A stretch of DNA of 7,257 nucleotides, from the NCBI GenBank assembly GCA_021817755.1, contig JAKAGC010000189.1, positions 1-7,257 of the forward strand. Reading direction: 5' to 3'. The DNA comes from Acidobacteriota bacterium (GTDB lineage: Bacteria > Acidobacteriota > Aminicenantia > UBA2199). The notes under the pieces are model-generated. The model did not search any database and had not been told where the DNA came from. It saw only the letters and a list, made by a program, of their open reading frames with translations. A program made the position numbers and the translations under genes. This document shows positions 1 to 6,155 of this stretch, one piece after another; the stretch's first letter is position 1, and every line of letters begins with the position of its first letter.

Positions 1-574
1 CCATAAACCGCATATGTTTCGGTAGAAGGATAAGCGATTCTTCCCAGACTGTCCCTCGCTCGATGCTGTCCAGGTAATGAATTTCATCGAATATAATCCA
101 ATAATGTTCATCCAGGCTCGATTCCGTTTCCAGCACTTTATTCCTGAAAATTTCGGTTGTCATGATAAGCAAAGGAGAATGAGGTTTGATATTCACATCA
201 CCCGTAATAATTCCCACCAAATTCGGAAACGCCGCCTGAAATTCCCTGTATTTCTGGTTAGAGAGAGCCTTAATCGGCGCTGTATAGATCACCCCTCTCC
301 CTTCCATCATGCATTTTCGTACCAGGTGCTCAGCGATCAATGTTTTTCCTGCTCCAGTCGGAGCCGAGACCAGCACCGATTGATCTGCTTCAACTGCCGC
401 TATGGCCTTTTCCTGGAATGCATCCAACCGGAAATCACCCACACCTCCCAAACTATACGAATAGGTTCTCTTTTCTATAACTTCGTTACTTTTTTCTCCT
501 CTTTGTTCTTCGTGATCTATTTCTTTTTCTTTATCTGTATTCCCTGTATTTAAAGGGTGCTCCATTTCAGTCAT
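1..574 (-). CDS. Ski2/Mtr4-like DExH-box RNA helicase, N-terminal part (runs off the window)
   Basis: ATP-dependent superfamily 2 helicase, probably cytoplasmic and acting on RNA; only the first 191 codons are here. Seen: a charged, probably disordered N-terminus (about 1-35), a Q-motif-like FRLDAFQ (48-54), Walker A APTGAGKT (71-78), motif Ia APIKALSNQKYREF (99-112), TGD (124-126), MTTEIFRN (138-145) and the DEIH box (163-166) followed by YLD. The KALSNQKYREF, MTTEI and DEIHYLD segments and the later VWEESLILLP are strongly reminiscent of Mtr4/Ski2/Dob1 helicases and less so of RecQ, DeaD or UvrB types. The start is ATG at 572-574, with AAGGAG at 585-590 and a 10-nt spacer. An ATG six bases upstream meets a stop after one codon. 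It lies 18 nt after rlmN and is probably cotranscribed. The distal helicase and DSHCT domains cannot be seen, so the exact subfamily is open. Confidence 0.9.
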   Translation of the reverse strand, partial: MTEMEHPLNTGNTDKEKEIDHEEQRGEKSNEVIEKRTYSYSLGGVGDFRLDAFQEKAIAAVEADQSVLVSAPTGAGKTLIAEHLVRKCMMEGRGVIYTAPIKALSNQKYREFQAAFPNLVGIITGDVNIKPHSPLLIMTTEIFRNKVLETESSLDEHYWIIFDEIHYLDSIERGTVWEESLILLPKHMRFM

Positions 575-592
575 CTCATATCGTCTCCTTAT

Positions 593-1615
593 TCATTCTT
601 CTCCCGCCAGTTGGCCGCATGCCGAACGTATCTCTTTTCCCTTTGACCATCGGACAATTACTGTGTAACCTTTTTCATGCAAATAATCCGCGAATGCATT
701 CACTTCTTGTTCCGAAGGGGTTTTAAAAGGCAGCGATTCATTCCGGTTATATGGAATGACATTAATTTTACAGGGAATACCCCGTAATAATGCCGCTACT
801 TTTCGTGCATCCTGCGTGGAATCATTTACCCCTTTTAATAAGACATATTCAAAGGTGATGCGATGAATGCGGTCCAGCTTCGTATCCCTGAAGTAATCCA
901 GGATGTCTGCCAGTTTTTCTTTCTTTGAAATCGGCATCAATGTTTCTCTCATTAAATCGTCGGATGCATTTAATGAAAAACTGATTTTTACTCTCGGGAA
1001 CGTTTTTTCAAATCGTTTTAACGGTTCCAGTATCCCAGAAGTCGAAATCGTGATATTGCGGGGAGAGATATTCATCGCTTTTGCCGATGTCATTATTTTA
1101 AGCGCTTGTTCGAGGTTTTCATAATTAAGAAGCGGTTCTCCCATTCCCATTAAAACAATATTCAGCTTCCCTGTATAATAGCGGATCTCATTTTTTAAAA
1201 CCAGAATTTGAGATATGATTTCCCCGGCAGTTAGATTTCGTTTGAATCCCAATAATCCCGTCGCACAAAAACGGCATGCCAGGGGACATCCTGCCTGGGT
1301 CGAAATACAAAAGGTAAAATGATGCTTTTCAGGAATAAGAACCGCTTCGATTCTTAGTTTATCATGGAGTTCCAGGAGAAATTTACGCGTCCCATGTTCA
1401 TCTCCCGTTGCCCGGACAACTCCAATTAAAGAAGTATTATAATTGCTTTCCAGGAATTGTCGATCGGTTTTGCTAATATTACTCCACAGGTTGACATCCT
1501 GTATATTTTTAAAATAGAGCCATTGAAAAACCTGGTCTGTGGTAAATTTCTTCAAATTCGCCCCAGCAAATTCGGTTTTCAACATCTCGTAAGATAAATC
1601 GTAAATCCATTTCAT
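593..1615 (-). CDS. rlmN: Dual-specificity 23S rRNA (A2503) / tRNA (A37) C2-methyltransferase RlmN
   Basis: Radical-SAM enzyme that methylates C2 of an adenosine in the 23S rRNA peptidyl-transferase centre and, in characterised homologues, A37 of some tRNAs. Seen in the 340-residue product: the radical-SAM 4Fe-4S motif CxxxCxxC at C110, C114 and C117 (CPLACRFC); GMGEP at 157-161 for SAM binding; and the C-terminal SACGQLAGEE, whose C333 matches the cysteine that carries the mRNA-type methyl intermediate in E. coli RlmN. C103, just before the cluster, and E90 in RIEAVLIPE match other conserved family positions. The length is slightly under the E. coli enzyme but complete. The shared CGQLAG tail and the absence of resistance context favour RlmN over Cfr. 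The start at 1615 has only a weak GGAA ribosome site. The gene is first of a probable two-gene transcript with the helicase. Confidence 0.96.
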   Translation of the reverse strand: MKWIYDLSYEMLKTEFAGANLKKFTTDQVFQWLYFKNIQDVNLWSNISKTDRQFLESNYNTSLIGVVRATGDEHGTRKFLLELHDKLRIEAVLIPEKHHFTFCISTQAGCPLACRFCATGLLGFKRNLTAGEIISQILVLKNEIRYYTGKLNIVLMGMGEPLLNYENLEQALKIMTSAKAMNISPRNITISTSGILEPLKRFEKTFPRVKISFSLNASDDLMRETLMPISKKEKLADILDYFRDTKLDRIHRITFEYVLLKGVNDSTQDARKVAALLRGIPCKINVIPYNRNESLPFKTPSEQEVNAFADYLHEKGYTVIVRWSKGKEIRSACGQLAGEE

Positions 1616-1685
1616 TTTCTACGTTCCGCTTGTAAACATATTCTCCGGCAAGGGTGTTCCCTTTTCGATCATACAGTGACTATAT

Positions 1686-1694
1686 ATTATACCA
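1686..1694 (-). promoter_or_regulatory. Extended -10 promoter for rlmN-helicase
   Basis: Read on the minus strand this is TGGTATAAT: a perfect TATAAT -10 preceded by the TGn extended -10 element. No good -35 hexamer is visible at 16-18 nt upstream, which fits an extended -10 promoter. The predicted start near 1679 gives a leader of about 64 nt before the rlmN ATG. Inference from consensus only. Confidence 0.6.
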
Positions 1695-1825
1695 CTATTG
1701 CAAAGAAAATTAACAGTGCTAAAAAATTTTTATCAATTCCACATCAAATATAGCCTTTAATAAATAGTTCAACCGTTACTGCCAGCACCTCGAATAGCAG
1801 ATTCGCTAACTTGAACCTTCGTTTA

Positions 1826-1854
1826 TTGACGTTAATAGGCAAATATGTTAAAAT
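1826..1854 (+). promoter_or_regulatory. Sigma-70 promoter for perR
   Basis: TTGACG (1826-1831), a 17-nt spacer and TAAAAT (1849-1854), with TG at 1846-1847 giving an extended -10. Each hexamer has five of six consensus bases. The predicted start near 1861 leaves a leader of about 90 nt before the perR ATG at 1951. Confidence 0.65.
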
Positions 1855-1950
1855 AAAATAATTAAAAACGCTTAACAGAAGGGGCATTACATTCCCGAAC
1901 ACCCCTATTGATACTGCTTTTTGCATATACCCTGAACGTGAGAAAATATA

Positions 1951-2391
1951 ATGGATATCGAAAAACCACAACTTATCGAACAATTAAACAATCACAATCT
2001 CAGACCCACCGAAGCACGCCGGTTAGTCCTCGCATTACTCATGGAAAATAACGATCACCCCAATACCGATCAAATCATTCGTTCTTTATATGATAAAGGT
2101 TTTAAAGTAAGTATTGCCACGTTATATCAAAATCTTGAAAAACTTGTAGAGGTGGGGTTACTAATACGGATTAAAGGCCCCGATGGTGTGATGCGATTCG
2201 ATGCCAACATCCAACCACACCACCATCTTATTTGCGATATCTGCGGAAAAATGACTGATATTAAAATCAATGGTGATACATTACCGACTCACCATCCAAT
2301 CGATTTTCAAACCGGTTTGCCTGTCGAAGGGTGGGATATCGATCACATTAAAATAGAATATAAAGGCACCTGTTCCAATTGTAAAAAATAA
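1951..2391 (+). CDS. perR: Fur-family transcriptional regulator, PerR type (peroxide sensor)
   Basis: Cytoplasmic metal-dependent repressor of 146 residues. A winged-helix DNA-binding half (about 1-83) carries SIATLYQNLEKLVEVGL (54-70) as the recognition helix region; a dimerisation and metal half follows. Seen: all five ligands of the PerR regulatory Fe/Mn site, by alignment to B. subtilis PerR (H36, D84, H90, H92, D103 matching H37, D85, H91, H93, D104), and the structural zinc cysteines C95/C98 and C141/C144. Aspartate at D84, where Fur typically has glutamate, is the mark of PerR, in which iron-catalysed histidine oxidation inactivates the repressor. The ribosome site is weak (GTGAG before the ATG); the leader is about 90 nt from the promoter at 1826-1854. 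It lies 181 nt upstream of catalase, whose promoter carries a matching palindrome, so catalase is its likely target. No terminator is visible after it. Confidence 0.88.
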   Translation: MDIEKPQLIEQLNNHNLRPTEARRLVLALLMENNDHPNTDQIIRSLYDKGFKVSIATLYQNLEKLVEVGLLIRIKGPDGVMRFDANIQPHHHLICDICGKMTDIKINGDTLPTHHPIDFQTGLPVEGWDIDHIKIEYKGTCSNCKK

Positions 2392-2462
2392 AAATTTCTT
2401 AAAATAAACATTCTTCTTCTCAAACCCACATTATATCCTTATCATTAATTTCATTCCGATTG

Positions 2463-2509
2463 AAAAAATTTTTTTTTAACTTGACAATCCAATTCCCGAG
2501 TTCTATAAT
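2463..2509 (+). promoter_or_regulatory. Consensus sigma-70 promoter of catalase with upstream A/T tract
   Basis: TTGACA (2481-2486), exactly 17 nt, TATAAT (2504-2509): a perfect consensus core promoter. An A6T9 run (2463-2477) lies just upstream of the -35, where an UP element would sit. The predicted start is near 2516, leaving a leader of about 57 nt. Such a strong promoter implies tight repression when catalase is not needed. Confidence 0.85.
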
Positions 2510-2510
2510 A

Positions 2511-2541
2511 ATTCAAATTCATAATCATTATGAAAATGAAT
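2511..2541. promoter_or_regulatory. PerR/Fur-type operator overlapping the catalase transcription start
   Basis: The core TTCATAATCATTATGAA (2518-2534) is a perfect 8-1-8 palindrome. Its inner 15 bases differ from the B. subtilis PerR box (TTATAATnATTATAA) only at one symmetric pair. The dyad extends outward: ATTCA (2511-2515) pairs with TGAAT (2537-2541), separated from the core by two unpaired bases on each side. It starts just after the -10 and covers the predicted +1, so a bound repressor would block RNA polymerase. Assignment to the adjacent PerR is inference. Confidence 0.8.
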
Positions 2542-2572
2542 TTAAATAAAGTCATTTACCAGGAGGTCTAAT

Positions 2573-4084
2573 ATGAGTATAAAAAAGTCCACATTAACAA
2601 CAAGCGCAGGAATGCCCGTTTCTGATGATATAAACAGTATGACAGCAGGGAAGCAAGGCCCCGCTTTGATTCAAGACATACATCTACTCGATAAACTCGC
2701 ACATTTCGATCGTGAACGCATTCCCGAGCGCGTCGTGCATGCCAAAGGAGCAGGTGCTTTCGGATATTTCGAAGTAACAAAGGATTTAACCCGTTACACC
2801 AGGGCGGATTTCCTTTCCCAGGTCGGAAAGCGAACCGAAGTATTTACCCGGTTTTCCACCGTAGGAGGGGAGAAAGGTTCTGCCGATTCCGAGCGTGATC
2901 CACGAGGCTTTGCCGTTAAGTTTTACACCCATGAAGGGAATTACGATTTTGTTGGAAACAACACCCCTGTATTTTTTATCCGTGATCCATTGAAATTCCC
3001 CGATTTTATTCACACTCAAAAGCGCCATCCCGCTAAAAATACCAAAGATGCCAATATGTTCTGGGATTTTCTTTCCTTAACTCCCGAATCCATTCACCAG
3101 GTTACCGTGCTTTTCTCAGACCGCGGGACTCCCAGTGATTACCGTCATATGAATGGATATTCCGGGCATACATATATGTGGTACAATGCAAAGGGCGAGC
3201 ATTTCTGGGTAAAGATCCATTTCAAAACTGAGCAAGGAATAAAAAATCTCACCCGTGAAGAATCCACAAAACTTGCAGGTCAAGATCCCGACCACGCTAC
3301 CCGTGATTTATATGAAAGTATCGAAAAAGGAGATTATCCCTCCTGGAGAGTCTATGTTCAAATCATGACCCCCGACCAGGTAGCCAAATACAAGTATGAT
3401 TCCTTTGACATCACCAAAGTATGGCCCCATAGCGATGCCCCTTTGCAAGAAGTCGGTGTTATGGTTCTCAATAGGAATCCAATTAATTATTTTGCAGAAG
3501 TCGAGCAGGCAGCTTTTTCTCCTGGAAATTTTGTCCCCGGAATCGGTCCATCTCCCGATAAAATGTTACAGGGCCGGTTGTTCAGCTACCATGATACCCA
3601 CAGGCACCGGCTTGGAGCAAATTATCATCTCATACCCGTTAATTCCCCCAAAGGCGCAATGGAAAACAGTTACCAGCGCGATGGACAGATGCGTACCGAT
3701 AATAATGGGGCAGAAGGTCCCAATTATTACCCCAATTCTTTCGACGGTCCTCTTCCAGATCCAGGCGTAGGAATGCCCTCCATCGATATTTCCGGCATCG
3801 CCGCCCGGCATGCGTATACACTCTCCGACATCGATTTTGTCCAGGCTGGAAACCTCTATAAATCCGTTATGACCGACTTGGACCGCGATCACCTAATCGG
3901 AAATATCGTCTCCCACCTTCGCAATGCACAAAAAAGAATTCAATTCCGCCAGACCGCTCTATTTTATAAAGCCAATACCGATTACGGGATTCGAGTCGCA
4001 CAAGGTCTCAACCTTAACATAGAAGAAGTGAAGCACCTCGCATCTGTAACCCAGGAAGAGCGTGTAAATGCAACAAAAGGATAA
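2573..4084 (+). CDS. katA: Monofunctional haem catalase (small-subunit type)
   Basis: Cytoplasmic haem-b enzyme that converts hydrogen peroxide to water and oxygen; 503 residues, the usual small-subunit size. Numbering by alignment to bovine catalase: distal catalytic His is H56 in [13 protein letters not shown] (bovine H75), Ser is S95 in [10 protein letters not shown], distal Asn is N129 in [12 protein letters not shown] (bovine N148), and the proximal haem-ligand Tyr is Y339 in [14 protein letters not shown] (bovine Y358) with R335 beside it. No signal peptide and no C-terminal flavodoxin-like extension, so it is not the large HPII type. The start is fixed by a strong Shine-Dalgarno AGGAGGT (2561-2567) six bases from the ATG. 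It is controlled by a consensus promoter with a PerR-like operator and follows perR. The symbol katA is by type; other names are used for the same family. Confidence 0.97.
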   Translation: MSIKKSTLTTSAGMPVSDDINSMTAGKQGPALIQDIHLLDKLAHFDRERIPERVVHAKGAGAFGYFEVTKDLTRYTRADFLSQVGKRTEVFTRFSTVGGEKGSADSERDPRGFAVKFYTHEGNYDFVGNNTPVFFIRDPLKFPDFIHTQKRHPAKNTKDANMFWDFLSLTPESIHQVTVLFSDRGTPSDYRHMNGYSGHTYMWYNAKGEHFWVKIHFKTEQGIKNLTREESTKLAGQDPDHATRDLYESIEKGDYPSWRVYVQIMTPDQVAKYKYDSFDITKVWPHSDAPLQEVGVMVLNRNPINYFAEVEQAAFSPGNFVPGIGPSPDKMLQGRLFSYHDTHRHRLGANYHLIPVNSPKGAMENSYQRDGQMRTDNNGAEGPNYYPNSFDGPLPDPGVGMPSIDISGIAARHAYTLSDIDFVQAGNLYKSVMTDLDRDHLIGNIVSHLRNAQKRIQFRQTALFYKANTDYGIRVAQGLNLNIEEVKHLASVTQEERVNATKG

Positions 4085-4115
4085 AAAGTAAATTCAAAAA
4101 ATACTTACCTTACAT

Positions 4116-4139
4116 GTGAGCCGCTTCCATGCGGCTCAC
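4116..4139. terminator. Stem-loop between convergent genes, candidate terminator
   Basis: GTGAGCCGC (4116-4124) and GCGGCTCAC (4131-4139) form a perfect 9-bp GC-rich stem with a 6-nt loop, 32 nt after the catalase stop. The plus-strand tail is only moderately T-rich (CTTCTTTC), and on the minus strand the nearest T run is about 15 nt away. It is a plausible but not canonical intrinsic terminator for catalase, perhaps also for the receptor gene converging on it. Confidence 0.6.
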
Positions 4140-4164
4140 GCCTTCTTTCAACAATTCCCCCATA

Positions 4165-4182
4165 TTATATGCATTATATGCA
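4165..4182. repeat. Short tandem duplication of TTATATGCA
   Basis: Two exact head-to-tail copies of the 9-mer TTATATGCA (4165-4173 and 4174-4182) lie in the catalase-receptor intergenic gap. No function is apparent. Confidence 0.5.
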
Positions 4183-4242
4183 AAATGAAAACCTTCGTTT
4201 CAATCCCCAAAAGCAGAACTTATCCAATCCCCCTAAACAAGA

Positions 4243-6036
4243 TCATCGATAAGTAAATCCCATATATATCCAACGTCCCGGGATTTTAACTCCTGGAATC
4301 TCTTCAATAATCGTATTTAATAGATTTTCAGCCCGCAGCGATATCTCCATTCTCCCAACAGGAACAGAGATTGTCGCATTCACAAAATGTCCCTTTTCCT
4401 CTGTTCTATAGAGCCGTTTGTACATATAATTAAGAGCAAGGTTCACCTTCTCGCCTATCCGTTGTACAATATTTGTCTTGATACTGAAATCCGGGAAACG
4501 CAACCCATATTTAGAAATAAACCCCGCCTGTTCATTTACTGAAACTATTTTCTCTATCCCCATAATCAAAAGTGTCCCATTTAATCTCAACTGCTGTGTC
4601 CACTCGAAACCCAGCAAATCATTTTTTTCAATATTCACCGACTGCCAGGATTCACCCCGATCCGTTGTGAATTTAACCCAATCCAACAGGTTGTTTTGAT
4701 TCCTGTAAAAGATCGAAATATCCGTTATATATGTATTTTTGGTCCAGGTAAGAGACAATTCCAGGTTCCGGCTCGTTTCAGGTTTCAATAACACATTACC
4801 AATATTCCCCGGAGAGTTGTAATACAGTTCTGTGAAACTAGGCAACCGGAAGGATTTCCCATATCCTCCTCTTATAATCAGTTCCCCATTAATCCTGTGG
4901 AAAAGTCCCATGTACCAGGTCGTATTCCCTTTCCCAAATTCTAAAAAGGTCTCGCGCACTCCCAGGTCCACTCCCCAACCGGAGGAAAAGCCATATTCAA
5001 CATTCGCGAATAGCGCCCCCGTATACCGTTCCCTGTTTCCCATATTTAAGCTCTCCATTTTTTCGCTGTTAAATTCCACACCAGCCCCCCCATTCCACTT
5101 CCCTGTCTTATCGGTAAAAGAGAGACGAACAGCCCCATAATGAGTACGCGTATCGCTTTCGTTCTCGAAAAACTGTGGACGGGTTCGATCCAGTGTAAAA
5201 TCATCTCCGTGTGAATCGTAAGCATATGACAACATAAGTGAAAAGGGATAAAACTTTTGTTCATATTGAATCCGGGTAAAAAACGAATTAATTTTCTCAA
5301 AAGAAGGATAAGGCGCATAGAAGCCATCCGCTCCAAAATCTTTTTTCACATACCCCGAATCTAAATCCAGACGGCTTTTTTCTTTTTCATACCCGGCAGA
5401 GGCCGAAAATTTCCAATGGCTAAATTCCCTGTTTTTATAATATCCGTCAGAGCTTTCCCTGTCTGCTGAAATACTCAGCCAAAAATCCCCAAGCTTTTTT
5501 CCCACCCCAATCGAAGTCGAGAAGAATTTGTTTTGACCCAACAGACCCGTAACCTTAAAATCCCTATCATTTCTAAGAACAATATTAATCACACCCGCAA
5601 AAGCTCCCGGGCCGTATATCGTAGAGCTACCACCCCGGATAATTTCCACCCGTTCGATATCCTTTACTGAAAAAGGAAAATCCGAATTAAAATGTCCTGT
5701 TTGCGGATTATTAACCCGAACACCATTTACCAGGACCAGAACTTCTTCAAAATTGCTCCCCCGCATGCCGATATCGAAAGACGAATCCGACCCGCTCCGT
5801 TTACTCACATTTACTGCCGTATAAAAGGAAAACAAATCCCCCATGTTTTCGATTTTAAGTTCCTCGATGTCCGATTTCGAAATAATGACCATGTTTTTTG
5901 AATTTGGTTCAACTGAAAAGAGCGTCTCATTCACATCGACAGTCTCGACAATTTGCGAAAAACAAACCGCTGCACCCAAAAGATGCATCATAAAAATAAA
6001 TAGGATATAATTCCTTTTATATTTGAGGGGATTCAT
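4243..6036 (-). CDS. TonB-dependent outer-membrane receptor (BtuB-like size)
   Basis: Outer-membrane beta-barrel for energised uptake of a scarce ligand, dependent on TonB-ExbB-ExbD, none of which is encoded here. Of 597 residues, 1-27 form a signal peptide with a hydrophobic core (about 11-26), likely cut before Q28. A TonB-box-like segment VETVDV follows (30-35). The plug domain spans about 45-155, with the hallmarks FDIGMRG (87-93), VLVLVNGVRVNN (99-110), DIERVEIIRGGSSTIYGPGA (126-145) and GVINIV (148-153). The rest is barrel, ending RAENLLNT and PGRWIYMGFTYR. The short plug-plus-barrel form resembles BtuB/colicin I receptor families and lacks an N-terminal carboxypeptidase-like extension. 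The ligand is unknown: cobalamin, haem or a siderophore are possible, and no cobalamin riboswitch is visible upstream. The C-terminus ends Tyr-Arg instead of the usual Phe or Trp. Start ATG at 6034-6036 with AGGAG at 6043-6047. Confidence 0.93.
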   Translation of the reverse strand: MNPLKYKRNYILFIFMMHLLGAAVCFSQIVETVDVNETLFSVEPNSKNMVIISKSDIEELKIENMGDLFSFYTAVNVSKRSGSDSSFDIGMRGSNFEEVLVLVNGVRVNNPQTGHFNSDFPFSVKDIERVEIIRGGSSTIYGPGAFAGVINIVLRNDRDFKVTGLLGQNKFFSTSIGVGKKLGDFWLSISADRESSDGYYKNREFSHWKFSASAGYEKEKSRLDLDSGYVKKDFGADGFYAPYPSFEKINSFFTRIQYEQKFYPFSLMLSYAYDSHGDDFTLDRTRPQFFENESDTRTHYGAVRLSFTDKTGKWNGGAGVEFNSEKMESLNMGNRERYTGALFANVEYGFSSGWGVDLGVRETFLEFGKGNTTWYMGLFHRINGELIIRGGYGKSFRLPSFTELYYNSPGNIGNVLLKPETSRNLELSLTWTKNTYITDISIFYRNQNNLLDWVKFTTDRGESWQSVNIEKNDLLGFEWTQQLRLNGTLLIMGIEKIVSVNEQAGFISKYGLRFPDFSIKTNIVQRIGEKVNLALNYMYKRLYRTEEKGHFVNATISVPVGRMEISLRAENLLNTIIEEIPGVKIPGRWIYMGFTYR

Positions 6037-6039
6037 CGG

Positions 6040-6069
6040 ATACTCCTACGTTGGTATGGGAAGGAGTAT
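6040..6069 (-). promoter_or_regulatory. Inverted repeat that can mask the receptor Shine-Dalgarno
   Basis: On the minus strand ATACTCCT (6069-6062) is perfectly complementary to AGGAGTAT (6047-6040), with a 14-nt loop. The 3' arm contains the AGGAG ribosome site, six bases from the receptor ATG. The predicted start of the local promoter (about 6061) lies after the 5' arm, so only longer RNA read through from the upstream gene would fold this way. It could instead be a DNA operator. Confidence 0.5.
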
Positions 6070-6095
6070 TTTACCACAATTGGAGTAAAAGTCTA
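6068..6095 (-). promoter_or_regulatory. Promoter of the TonB-dependent receptor gene
   Basis: Minus-strand TAGACT (6095-6090; four of six -35 bases), a 16-nt spacer and TAAAAT (6073-6068; five of six), with TGG in front giving an extended -10. The predicted start near 6061 gives a leader of about 24 nt that includes the Shine-Dalgarno. Confidence 0.6.
6069..6090. promoter_or_regulatory. Dyad overlapping the receptor promoter, candidate operator
   Basis: Outer arms TTTTAC and GTAAAA flank a central CAATTG, with two unpaired bases on each side: 18 of 22 bases are symmetric. It covers the -10 and most of the -35/-10 spacer, where a repressor would block initiation. It does not resemble the PerR-like box or the classical Fur box, so the regulator is unknown. 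Confidence 0.4.
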
Positions 6096-6155
6096 CCTTT
6101 AATTGTCATGAAGAAATAATACTAAAAACGAAATAGGGATAATCGATCCATTAAA

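Larger units (their letters stand above)
1616..1950. other. Divergent intergenic region between rlmN and perR
   Basis: These 335 nt separate two divergently transcribed genes. They hold the rlmN extended -10 promoter (1686-1694, minus) and a sigma-70 promoter for perR (1826-1854, plus). Between and around these I see AT-rich sequence with no convincing structured RNA. I found no palindrome matching the catalase operator, so autoregulation of perR is not supported by an obvious box. A hydrophobic minus-strand reading frame (1744-1926 or 1983) overlaps the perR promoter and the perR start and is probably not a gene. Confidence 0.7.

Noticed and set aside
77..553. Plus-strand reading frame of 158 codons
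   Set aside because: It is antisense to the helicase, whose motifs are clear in the opposite strand; its product is rich in Phe, Cys, His and Arg without any domain pattern.
1861..1950. PerR autoregulatory box in the perR leader
   Set aside because: The AT-rich stretches there do not form the 7-1-7 symmetry seen at catalase.
1744..1983. Minus-strand hydrophobic reading frame of 60-79 codons
   Set aside because: It overlaps the perR start and the whole perR promoter, has only a poor, closely spaced ribosome site for its better ATG at 1926, and matches no family I recognise. A real small membrane protein is not excluded.
2392..2462. Intrinsic terminator after perR
   Set aside because: I see no GC-rich stem; the A6T9 run farther on lacks a loop and fits better as an A/T tract upstream of the catalase promoter.
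3396..3892. Overlapping reading frames on both strands inside catalase
   Set aside because: They are shadows of a catalase with all active-site motifs intact, and have no plausible ribosome sites.
6037..6155. Cobalamin riboswitch upstream of the BtuB-sized receptor
   Set aside because: The gap is only 119 nt, the predicted leader is about 24 nt, and no B12-box-like sequence is visible.
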